5,243 nucleotides of DNA from Paracoccaceae bacterium (GCA_015487335.1 WFPZ01000260.1:1-5243); one strand, 5' to 3'; numbered from the stretch's first letter, positions 1-4,402 are shown. The notes: generated from the sequence alone by a model not told the origin. Program-made: numbers and translations.

Positions 1-516
1 CTGGGGGCCGTTCTGGCCCTGATCGGCCAGGCCGAAGCGCCCCGCGGTTACGACCAGGTGTATTCCGGCATCCGCGCTGCGGACCGGCCGCCCCGGCCGC
101 TCACGCAGATGACGGTTTACGAGGTCCTTGCCTGGCAGGATTCGATTGACAGCCGCTATCCCAGCGAGGCGGCGGGCCGTTACCAGGTGATGGAGGACAC
201 GCTGCGCCGCCTGGTCAACGCGGGCCGGATCAGCGGGCGGGCGCGGTTCGACCCGGCAACGCAGGACGCGGTGGCAATCGAGCTGATGCGCGAGGCCGGC
301 CTGGCGCGCTGGCAGGCCGGGGCGATGAGCACGGCCGACTTTGCCGACCGGCTGGCCCGGGTGTGGGCCGGCCTGCCGGTGCAGCGCGACCAGCGCGGGG
401 CGCGGCGCTATGTCAGGCGGGGCCAGAGCTACTATGCCTCCGTGGCCGGCAACCGGGCCACGGTGCCCCCCGAAGCGGTCACGGCGGCGCTCGAGGCGGC
501 GCGCAAATGGGCATGA
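1..516 (+). CDS. Phage endolysin, lambda R-like lysozyme (5' end off window)
   Basis: The frame is open from the first base, so the N-terminus is missing; 171 residues are visible. It is a predicted peptidoglycan-cleaving enzyme of the phage lambda R type (glycoside hydrolase family 104-like), which would degrade the host wall at the end of a lytic cycle. Landmarks matching my memory of lambda R: a Glu in the early AEAPRGYD segment (visible residue 12), in the position of the catalytic Glu, followed by GYD; AAGRYQ at about 57-62; FDPATQDAVA at about 83-92; and VWAGLP at about 121-126. A GTG start at 58 is formally possible but would remove the catalytic Glu, so the gene almost certainly begins upstream of the window. 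The C-terminal ~40 residues are Arg- and Ala-rich and not recognised. No signal peptide can be judged because the start is absent. A small membrane-protein gene begins 18 bases after the stop. The family call is secure; the exact GH family is less so. Confidence 0.88.
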   Translation: MGAVLALIGQAEAPRGYDQVYSGIRAADRPPRPLTQMTVYEVLAWQDSIDSRYPSEAAGRYQVMEDTLRRLVNAGRISGRARFDPATQDAVAIELMREAGLARWQAGAMSTADFADRLARVWAGLPVQRDQRGARRYVRRGQSYYASVAGNRATVPPEAVTAALEAARKWA

Positions 517-534
517 AGAACGAGGTTTAAGGCT

Positions 535-723
535 ATGGTCAGGCTTCTTTTCTGGATCGGTTCGACGGTGGCGGCGGGCTACCTGTTCGACCAGGCGGGC
601 GATGCGGCCGAACAGGCCGGCACGGCGGCCGAGAAATCCGCCAAGCTGGCAAAATGGGTGGTGATCGGCGGCGGGCTCTATGTCGGCTACGAGGTCTTGA
701 GGGCCGGGAAGGTGATCCGGTGA
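535..723 (+). CDS. Small two-helix phage membrane protein, function unknown
   Basis: Encodes 62 residues. Two hydrophobic segments, about residues 3-18 (LLFWIGSTVAAGYLF) and 41-55 (WVVIGGGLYVGYEVL), flank an Ala/Glu/Lys/Gln-rich linker at 19-40 that would form an amphipathic helix. The C-terminus is basic (R56, K59, R62). A GAGG at 522-525 lies 9 bases before the ATG, which supports this start. I do not recognise a named family. Position between an endolysin gene and two further membrane-protein genes suggests a role in lysis, such as an accessory holin or antiholin, but this is inferred from context only. The stop overlaps the next gene's GTG start, so the two are probably translationally coupled. 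Confidence 0.7.
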   Translation: MVRLLFWIGSTVAAGYLFDQAGDAAEQAGTAAEKSAKLAKWVVIGGGLYVGYEVLRAGKVIR

Positions 724-872
724 GCCCGCTTGAGCTGCTCAATGTCGGCGGCGATCTGGCAACGCCGGTTCTGCTGCTTGGGATTTTCTACCGCCTCGGG
801 GTGATCGGGGCGGCGCATCGTGAATTTGAGCGCCGGATTGGCGTTCTCGAGGCTCGGAGGGCAACACAATGA
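720..872 (+). CDS. 50-aa phage membrane protein, function unknown
   Basis: Starts at a GTG that overlaps the previous stop codon (GTGA at 720-723) and ends in an ATGA overlap with the following holin gene (869-872). A strong Shine-Dalgarno region, GGAAGGTGATCC at 707-718, sits just ahead of the GTG and decides the start; the longer frame from 654 is an out-of-frame read of the preceding gene. The product has an N-terminal polar stretch (SPLELLNVGGD), one hydrophobic segment at about 13-32 interrupted by Arg25, and a highly charged C-terminal helix (HREFERRIGVLEARR, 33-47). This layout, one membrane helix plus a charged amphipathic tail, resembles small lysis-cassette accessory proteins, but no family is recognised and no function is claimed. 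Coupling on both sides argues that it is really translated. Confidence 0.68.
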   Translation: MSPLELLNVGGDLATPVLLLGIFYRLGVIGAAHREFERRIGVLEARRATQ

Positions 873-1054
873 TCAGTCTTTTTCTCACCAGACAGGTGAT
901 TGCGGCGATGGTGCGCCACGTTCTGACGGCGGCCGGCGGGGCGCTGGTGGCGCAGGGCATGGCGGACGCGGCGACGGTTGAGGCAATCGTCGGCGGCGGG
1001 GTGGCTGCGGTCGGGGTGGTGTGGTCCATCCTGCAAAAACGCGGGATGGTCTGA
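869..1054 (+). CDS. Putative phage holin, Pam3-gp28-like
   Basis: Encodes 61 residues with two predicted transmembrane helices, about 10-28 (VIAAMVRHVLTAAGGALVA) and 39-55 (AIVGGGVAAVGVVWSIL). A short loop (QGMADAATVE) separates them and the tail is basic (QKRG). The pattern RQ-x5-VRH-x-LTA-x-GGALVA ... TVEAI-x-GG ... VWS-x-LQKR resembles what I recall of the Pam3-gp28 family of putative holins, frequent in alphaproteobacterial prophages. A holin would form lesions in the inner membrane that release the endolysin encoded upstream. CGGAGG at 855-860 gives an 8-base spacing to the ATG, and the start overlaps the preceding stop by ATGA. The gene is last in the cassette, the reverse of the usual holin-then-endolysin order. 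The family call comes from memory of the pattern; the two-helix topology is directly visible. Confidence 0.78.
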   Translation: MISLFLTRQVIAAMVRHVLTAAGGALVAQGMADAATVEAIVGGGVAAVGVVWSILQKRGMV

Positions 1055-1058
1055 CGCT

Positions 1059-1100
1059 CAACATCTTGATGCACGCGGATCTGGTTGCATCAAGATATTG
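1059..1100. repeat. Long AT-richer dyad just after the holin gene
   Basis: ATCTTGATGCA (1063-1073) is an exact reverse complement of TGCATCAAGAT (1086-1096), with a 12-base loop. Beyond a C/A mismatch at 1062/1097, three more bases pair (CAA 1059-1061 with TTG 1098-1100). It begins five bases after the holin stop codon. No T-tract follows directly, and the GC-rich dyad at 1103 starts only two bases further on. It could be an RNA stem at the end of the lysis transcript, the first half of a two-stem terminator, or a protein-binding or recombination site. The sequence does not decide among these. Confidence 0.75.
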
Positions 1101-1102
1101 TG

Positions 1103-1139
1103 CAGGCCGCGCCGGTTTCCTCCCGGCCGGCGCGGCCTG
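1103..1139. terminator. GC-rich hairpin between convergent genes, possible bidirectional terminator
   Basis: A perfect 13-bp inverted repeat, CAGGCCGCGCCGG (1103-1115) and CCGGCGCGGCCTG (1127-1139), encloses an 11-base loop. It lies between the holin stop (1054) and the stop of the minus-strand HTH gene (1143), where a shared terminator is expected. Neither side carries a clear T-tract, so it would be a weak intrinsic terminator or a Rho-assisted or 3'-end-protecting stem. The stem is certain; the terminator role is inferred from position. Confidence 0.6.
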
Positions 1140-1142
1140 GTC

Positions 1143-1562
1143 TCATCGCTCGCGCTCGGCCAGGCTGCGGCGGACGATCCGCTGCACGGTCTTGGTGCTG
1201 ATCTGGTGCCGGGCGGCGATTTCTTCGTATTTCTGGCCCTGGGCGACGGCGCGCATCACCGCCAGGCGGCGCTTGCGGTCGGCCTGCTCACGCGCCTGGG
1301 CCCGCAATTGCCGGGCGGCGATCTGCACCGGCAGCACGGGCAGGGCGGAGCGCCTGGCGAGCTCCGATGCGGCTTTCGGCAGCTCGGCGGCCTTCACCTC
1401 GCGCAGCTGGCGCGCCACGGCTTGCAGGCGGCGAATGTCGGCATCGGGACGGCCGGCGGGCGGGCGGCCTTCGGCGGCGTGCATGAGCTTGTGCAACCGG
1501 CGCAGCTCGGCGGCCATGCGCTCGAGCTGGCGGGCGTGGTCAAGGAGCGAATCCGTGGACAT
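1143..1562 (-). CDS. Helix-turn-helix DNA-binding protein, phage-associated
   Basis: Encodes 139 residues, very rich in Ala, Arg, Leu and Gln. Residues 1-30 and about 40-95 are predicted charged helices, probably coiled-coil or oligomerisation regions (LERMAAELRRLHKLM; ARQLREVKAAELPKAASELARR). The C-terminal ~40 residues form a helix-turn-helix: RLAVMRAVAQGQKYEEIAARHQ, the turn at IS, and the recognition helix TKTVQRIVRRSL, similar to sigma-4 or LuxR-type HTH units. It is therefore a likely transcriptional regulator or a DNA-binding phage accessory protein. It converges on the lysis genes, and its start faces the AT-rich junction, which carries a 7-bp inverted repeat that could be its operator. 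No good Shine-Dalgarno precedes the ATG at 1562 (upstream bases read CTGATTCA), so translation may be weak, or a later start such as Met16 may be used. The family is not recognised by name. Confidence 0.72.
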   Translation of the reverse strand: MSTDSLLDHARQLERMAAELRRLHKLMHAAEGRPPAGRPDADIRRLQAVARQLREVKAAELPKAASELARRSALPVLPVQIAARQLRAQAREQADRKRRLAVMRAVAQGQKYEEIAARHQISTKTVQRIVRRSLAERER

Positions 1563-1605
1563 TGAATCAGATCGGAGCGGCCAAACACAAGATATGGGGG
1601 GCGGC

Positions 1606-1639
1606 TACCAGATACGGCTTGCCCGGACAACCTCTGGTA
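1606..1639. promoter_or_regulatory. Candidate operator: TACCAGA/TCTGGTA inverted repeat
   Basis: TACCAGA at 1606-1612 and TCTGGTA at 1633-1639 are perfect reverse complements. Their centres are 27 bases apart, about two and a half helical turns. They flank the -35 element of the rightward promoter and lie 44-77 bases upstream of the HTH gene's start on the other strand. The arrangement fits a dimer-binding operator or a looped pair of half-sites controlling one or both directions. The symmetry is seen; the role is inferred, and a 7-bp match at this spacing could be chance. Confidence 0.35.
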
Positions 1640-1647
1640 TGTATATA
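1619..1647 (+). promoter_or_regulatory. Candidate sigma70-type promoter pointing toward aroQ
   Basis: TTGCCC (1619-1624) is followed after exactly 17 bases by TATATA (1642-1647), a good -35/-10 arrangement in a GC-rich genome. It would start a transcript near 1654 with a ~340-base leader before aroQ, or serve an unrecognised short RNA. I could not find a clearer promoter close to aroQ. Assigned by consensus only. Confidence 0.4.
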
Positions 1648-1691
1648 GGGGGTGCAACAAGTCAGAAGCAGCGAAAGATGTCTCATAATCA

Positions 1692-1706
1692 GTATTATGT
1701 TAATAC
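1692..1706. repeat. Small AT-rich palindrome GTATTA-TGT-TAATAC
   Basis: A perfect 6-bp inverted repeat with a 3-base centre sits in the most AT-rich part of the window, about 45-60 bases downstream of the candidate -10. It has the size of a dimeric repressor half-site pair. Two further 8-bp palindromes (GTGCGCAC 1717-1724, GAACGTTC 1731-1738) follow within 35 bases. The role is unknown. Confidence 0.35.
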
Positions 1707-1992
1707 ATAGTTACGTGTGCGCACGCTGCGGAACGTTCAGGCGGCCCTTGTGCCATGGCCGTATGAAAAGTTTCGCAACATCAGGTGCTTGCGATTTGTA
1801 TTTCATTCATTTTCCTGTGCGCCCGGGGCCTTCGGCGCGCGGCCCGTTTTCCCGTGCAGCGCATCGTCTGGCAGCGGCTTGCCTGAAAACACTTGCCATC
1901 TCCTGCAACTTCGGCTTCCGGGCGCATGATGCCGCCTCGACATCGGCCGGGAACTGCCGGTAAGCTCAACTTGCGATTGGGGAAGGAAAGAA

Positions 1993-2436
1993 ATGACGTC
2001 GCTTCTCGTTCTGAACGGCCCGAACCTGAATCTTCTGGGCCAGCGCCAGCCAGAAATCTACGGCACCACCACCCTTGCCGATATCGAGGAGGCCTGCCGC
2101 GCCCATGCCAGGCGGATCGGCGTTTCCGTCTCCTTTCACCAGTCGAACCACGAGGGCGCCCTGGTGGACGCGGTTCACGCCGCCCGCGGCGTGCATGACG
2201 GGATCATCCTCAATGCCGGGGCCTATACCCATACTTCGGTGGCGCTGATGGATGCGGTCTCGTCGGCCGAAGTGCCCACCGTCGAGGTTCATCTGTCCAA
2301 CATCCATGCGCGCGAACGCTTCCGGCACCATTCCTTCATCGCCCGTGTCGCCATCGGCCAGATCATCGGTTTCGGCGCCCGGGGCTACACGCTGGCAATC
2401 GACGCGATGGTGGATCATCTGGGGCAAGTGGCCTGA
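1993..2436 (+). CDS. aroQ: Type II 3-dehydroquinate dehydratase
   Basis: Cytoplasmic shikimate-pathway enzyme that dehydrates 3-dehydroquinate to 3-dehydroshikimate, leading to chorismate and the aromatic amino acids. At 147 residues it has the family's normal length. Signature elements are all present: LNGPNLNLLGQRQPEIYG (7-24) with the catalytic Tyr23 and the flexible-loop Arg18; FHQSNHEG (48-55); ILNAGAYTHTSVAL (72-85) with the active-site Asn74; and EVHLSN (98-103) with the catalytic His100, followed by Arg111. Type II enzymes are dodecamers. GGAAGG at 1981-1986 lies 6 bases before the ATG, a strong start. The gene is followed immediately by a LuxR-type regulator whose ATG overlaps its stop (TGATG), so the two are co-transcribed and probably coupled in translation. 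No proximal promoter is clear; the nearest good candidate is about 345 bases upstream. Confidence 0.97.
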   Translation: MTSLLVLNGPNLNLLGQRQPEIYGTTTLADIEEACRAHARRIGVSVSFHQSNHEGALVDAVHAARGVHDGIILNAGAYTHTSVALMDAVSSAEVPTVEVHLSNIHARERFRHHSFIARVAIGQIIGFGARGYTLAIDAMVDHLGQVA

Positions 2437-3227
2437 TGCTGCTGGAGTATCTGGAAACGGTCAACGCCGCGCTGTCGATCCAGGAGGTCTGGGACGCCCA
2501 TGTGAAGGCGATGAAGCGCTTCGGATTCGAGAAGCTGCTTTACGGTTTTTCCCGCCACAAGACGGAAAGCACCTTCGGCAACCGCCATGACAACCTGATG
2601 CTGTCGAACCATGACCAGGCCTATCTCGGCCCCTATATCGACGGCGGGCTGTTCATCCATGCGCCGATGGTCAACTGGGCGCGCGAGAATGTCGGCGCCT
2701 GTTCCTGGGCCTGGGTGCAGGAGAACTACGACAAGCTCACCGAGCGGGAAAAGGAGGTGGTCGCCTTCAACCGCCGGATGGGGGTGGTCGCCGGCTACAC
2801 GATCAGCTTCCGCGACGTCTCGAGCCGTGCCAAGGGGGCGATCGGGCTGTGCGCCCCCCCGGGCGTCAGCCAGGAAGAGGTAGAGGAGATCTGGCGCCGC
2901 CACGGCCGCGTGATCGTGCAGATGAACAACGTTGCGCATCTGAAGCTTACCTCCCTGCCCTTCGCCTCGCTGCGCAAGCCGCTTACCGCGCGTCAGCGCG
3001 AGGTGCTGGAATGGGTCGGTGAGGGCAAGACGATCCGCGACATCGCCACCATCATGGGGCTCACCCGGGCGACGGTGGAAAAGCACCTGCGCCTGGCCCG
3101 CGAGGCGCTGGAAGTGGAGACCACCGCTCAGGCCGTCTACAAGGCCGCGTTCCAGAACCAGATCTTCGTCCTCGACCCTTCCCGGATCCCGAATGAGCCG
3201 AAGGTAGGGAATCCCATACTTTCCTGA
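2436..3227 (+). CDS. LuxR-family transcriptional regulator, probable solo (autoinducer-type sensor plus HTH)
   Basis: Encodes 263 residues. Residues about 15-165 form an autoinducer-binding-type sensor domain (LLYGFSRHKTESTFGN; YLGPYIDGGLFIHAPMVNWARENVGACSW; GVVAGYTISFRD). Residues about 181-240 form the LuxR helix-turn-helix: LTARQREVLEWVGEGKTIRDIA, then GLTRATVEKHLRLAREAL. The HTH is intact, with Glu189, Leu191, Gly195, Gly197 and Val214. In the sensor, the Asp-Pro pair that in TraR/LuxR contacts the acyl-homoserine lactone amide appears to be Ala76-Pro77, so a different ligand, or none, is likely. No luxI synthase gene is in the window. The ~23 residues after the HTH (LDPSRIPNEPKVGNPILS) are an extra tail. 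It overlaps the aroQ stop by one base and has no good Shine-Dalgarno (GGGGCAAGTGG), so it is probably read by re-initiation after aroQ. The targets are unknown. Confidence 0.88.
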   Translation: MLLEYLETVNAALSIQEVWDAHVKAMKRFGFEKLLYGFSRHKTESTFGNRHDNLMLSNHDQAYLGPYIDGGLFIHAPMVNWARENVGACSWAWVQENYDKLTEREKEVVAFNRRMGVVAGYTISFRDVSSRAKGAIGLCAPPGVSQEEVEEIWRRHGRVIVQMNNVAHLKLTSLPFASLRKPLTARQREVLEWVGEGKTIRDIATIMGLTRATVEKHLRLAREALEVETTAQAVYKAAFQNQIFVLDPSRIPNEPKVGNPILS

Positions 3228-3255
3228 CGCAAGGTAAGCTGGCACCTTGCGAAAG
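3219..3255 (+). repeat. Stem-loop across the luxR stop codon
   Basis: CGCAAGGT (3228-3235) pairs perfectly with ACCTTGCG (3244-3251) around an 8-base loop, and starts at the base after the luxR stop. Outside it, CTTT (3219-3222) can pair with AAAG (3252-3255), leaving CCTGA, which includes the stop codon, as a bulge. No T-tract follows. It is probably a 3'-end stem of the luxR message or part of a larger structured RNA. Confidence 0.6.
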
Positions 3256-3290
3256 TTCCGTGAGTGGTGGCAATTGGGCCAAGGAACACA

Positions 3291-3328
3291 GGGCCATTTC
3301 GGGTCAATTGTTCTGGCCCGAATGGCCC
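3291..3328. repeat. Inverted repeat with one bulge in the luxR-tsf spacer
   Basis: GGGCCATTTCGGG (3291-3303) pairs with CCCGAATGGCCC (3317-3328) over 12 base pairs with a single unpaired T; the loop is 13 bases and includes CAATTG. A second CAATTG lies at 3271-3276. No T-tract follows, so it is not an intrinsic terminator. Confidence 0.6.
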
Positions 3329-3331
3329 GAA

Positions 3332-3359
3332 CAGGCTAGCGTGTGTTTGTGCCAGCCTG
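3332..3359. repeat. Stem-loop with GTGTGTTTGT loop
   Basis: CAGGCTAGC (3332-3340) pairs with GCCAGCCTG (3351-3359): eight pairs and one A/C mismatch around a 10-base GT-rich loop. It begins four bases after the previous stem ends. Such a stem with an unpaired single-stranded loop is typical of small-RNA modules, but the function is unknown. Confidence 0.5.
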
Positions 3360-3405
3360 ACGTCGTTGCCGTATTCCTCATCCCCAATTCTCAGGGCGGC
3401 AACTG

Positions 3406-3446
3406 AAAAAAAACGGTGCGGCCGCAAGGCCGCACCGTTCATTTTT
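3406..3446. terminator. Strong intrinsic terminator of rpsB-tsf, usable from both sides
   Basis: AACGGTGCGGCC (3412-3423) and GGCCGCACCGTT (3428-3439) form a perfect 12-bp stem with a GCAA tetraloop. On the minus strand it starts 26 bases after the tsf stop and runs into eight consecutive T residues (complement of 3406-3413), a textbook Rho-independent terminator. On the plus strand the stem is followed by CA and TTTTT (3442-3446), so it can also end transcripts arriving from aroQ-luxR. Confidence 0.95.
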
Positions 3447-3465
3447 CGGATCGAGGGTCGGAAAC

Positions 3466-4341
3466 TCAGCCCTTTGCGGCCTTGGCCACCTCGGCGGCGA
3501 AATCCTCTTCCTTCTTCTCGATCCCCTCGCCCACGGCCATGCGCACGAAGCCGGTGATCTCGACCCCGGCCTCCCTGGCGGCCTGGCCGACGGTGAGATC
3601 GGGGTTGACCACGAACTGCTGGCCCAGCAGCGTGACCTCCGAGAGGAACTTCTTCATCCGCCCCTCGATCATCTTCTCGATCACCTGCTCGGGCTTGCCC
3701 GATTCGCGGGCCTGTTCGGTGAGCACCTTGCGCTCGCGCTCCAGCACCGCCGGGTCGAGATCGGCTTCCGACAGCGAGGCCGGCTGGGCCGCGGCCACGT
3801 GCATGGCGATCTGCTTGCCGATGCCGTTGTCCTCGCCCTTCAGCCCCACCAGCACGCCGATCCGGCCCAGGCCCTCGGCCACCGCGCCGTGCACGTAGGA
3901 AGCCACGCTGTCGCCCTCCACCACGGCCATGCGGCGCAGGTTCATGTTCTCGCCGATCCTGGCGATGGCATCGGTGAGAATGTCGCTCACCGGCTTGCCG
4001 TCGATCTCGGCGGCCTTCAGCGCCTCGACGTCATCCACGCCAAGCGCGGCCCTGGCGAAGGAGGCGACCATCTGCTGGAACTCGGCGTTCTTGGAGACGA
4101 AGTCGGTTTCGGAGTTGACCTCCACGGCGACCCCCCTGCCCCCTTCGACGGCCACGCCCACCAGCCCCTCGGCGGCGGTGCGGCCCGATTTCTTGGCGGC
4201 CTTTGCCAGGCCCTTGGTGCGCAGCCAGTCGACGGCGGCTTCCATGTCGCCGCCGGTTTCCGTCAGCGCCTTCTTTGCATCCATCATGCCTGCGCCGGTC
4301 GCATCGCGCAGTTCTTTCACCATAGCGGCCGTGATTGCCAT
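3466..4341 (-). CDS. tsf: Elongation factor Ts
   Basis: Cytoplasmic guanine-nucleotide exchange factor that releases GDP from EF-Tu so that it can bind GTP and aminoacyl-tRNA again. It is 291 residues long, normal for the family. The N-terminal UBA-like domain begins MAITAAMVKELRDATGAG, followed by MMDAKKALTETGGDMEAAVDWLRTKG (19-44). The EF-Tu-contact motif ETDFV lies at 78-82 with Asp80 and Phe81 as in E. coli. The dimerisation/core repeats and a C-terminal module ending EEDFAAEVAKAAKG follow. AGGAG (complement of 4350-4354) lies 8 bases before the ATG at 4341 and decides the start; an in-frame ATG at 4404 would add 21 residues overlapping a hairpin and is not supported. It lies 72 bases downstream of rpsB in the classic rpsB-tsf operon, and a strong terminator follows. 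Confidence 0.98.
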   Translation of the reverse strand: MAITAAMVKELRDATGAGMMDAKKALTETGGDMEAAVDWLRTKGLAKAAKKSGRTAAEGLVGVAVEGGRGVAVEVNSETDFVSKNAEFQQMVASFARAALGVDDVEALKAAEIDGKPVSDILTDAIARIGENMNLRRMAVVEGDSVASYVHGAVAEGLGRIGVLVGLKGEDNGIGKQIAMHVAAAQPASLSEADLDPAVLERERKVLTEQARESGKPEQVIEKMIEGRMKKFLSEVTLLGQQFVVNPDLTVGQAAREAGVEITGFVRMAVGEGIEKKEEDFAAEVAKAAKG

Positions 4342-4375
4342 CTTGGCTTCTCCTCGGATTTGATGATCGGTTGGG

Positions 4376-4402
4376 GCCGGGGCGGCACTGGCCGCGCCCG
4401 GC
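4376..4402. promoter_or_regulatory. Bulged GC hairpin in the rpsB-tsf spacer
   Basis: GCCGGGGCGGC (4376-4386) pairs with GCCGCGCCCGGC (4391-4402) over 11 base pairs, with one bulged base and a 4-base loop. It lies 11 bases after the rpsB stop and 34 bases ahead of the tsf start. No T-tract follows on the minus strand, so it is not a complete terminator. It may act as a processing or mRNA-stabilising stem or a partial attenuator that sets the tsf:rpsB ratio. The stem is seen; the role is inferred. Confidence 0.55.

Larger units (their letters stand above)
1563..1992. other. Gene-free junction between phage-type genes and core chromosome
   Basis: This 430-base stretch has no frame I believe in; the longer open frames have low-complexity or non-protein-like translations and no ribosome-binding sites. 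Bases about 1560-1720 are notably AT-richer than the rest of the window. Visible items are a rightward sigma70-like promoter (1619-1647), an inverted repeat TACCAGA/TCTGGTA around its -35, the palindromes GTATTA-TGT-TAATAC (1692-1706), GTGCGCAC (1717-1724) and GAACGTTC (1731-1738), and a short bulged GC stem followed by TTTT (1824-1850). No tRNA gene or tRNA 3' end was seen, so there is no obvious integrase attachment site. It most likely holds the right boundary of the prophage or remnant and the leader of aroQ. Confidence 0.55.
3228..3465. other. Gene-free luxR-tsf spacer packed with five stem-loops
   Basis: These 238 bases between the convergent luxR and tsf genes contain no credible coding frame. 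They hold stems at 3219-3255, 3291-3328 (GGGCCATTTCGGG with CCCGAATGGCCC, one unpaired T), 3332-3359 (CAGGCTAGC with GCCAGCCTG, one A/C mismatch, 10-base loop), 3365-3403 (GTTGCCG with CGGCAAC, 25-base loop) and 3412-3439 (terminator). They follow one another with short gaps of about 3-36 bases. The region could be a long structured 3' UTR, an intergenic small RNA ending at the terminator, or a decayed element. No convincing promoter for an independent RNA was found. Confidence 0.5.

Noticed and set aside
58..516. GTG at 58 as the true start of the endolysin
   Set aside because: The frame stays open to base 1 and the upstream segment carries the Glu and GYD expected at the active site, so the gene is cut by the window edge.
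654..872. A 72-aa frame starting at an ATG at 654
   Set aside because: Its first 22 residues come from the preceding gene in another frame and look non-protein-like; the GTG at 720 has the overlapping stop and the strong ribosome-binding site.
978..1710. Long plus-strand frames across the HTH gene
   Set aside because: They are antisense reads of a GC-rich gene with Arg/Ala/Ser-rich or low-complexity products and no ribosome-binding sites; the minus-strand HTH protein explains the region.
1824..1850. Short GC stem followed by TTTT as a terminator
   Set aside because: The stem is only about 6 bp with a bulge, alternative pairings compete, and no gene ends nearby; it is kept only as a remark in the junction entry.
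1652..1969. Frames of 60-100 residues on both strands upstream of aroQ
   Set aside because: There is no ribosome-binding site, the compositions are not protein-like, they overlap each other, and no family resemblance is seen.
1563..1992. Possible lux box or tRNA-type attachment site near aroQ
   Set aside because: No 18-22 bp dyad of lux-box type and no tRNA arm pattern was found on either strand.
3240..3251. TGGCACCTTGCG resembling a sigma54 promoter
   Set aside because: Only 6 bases separate the GG and GC elements instead of 10, and the sequence is part of the stem after luxR.
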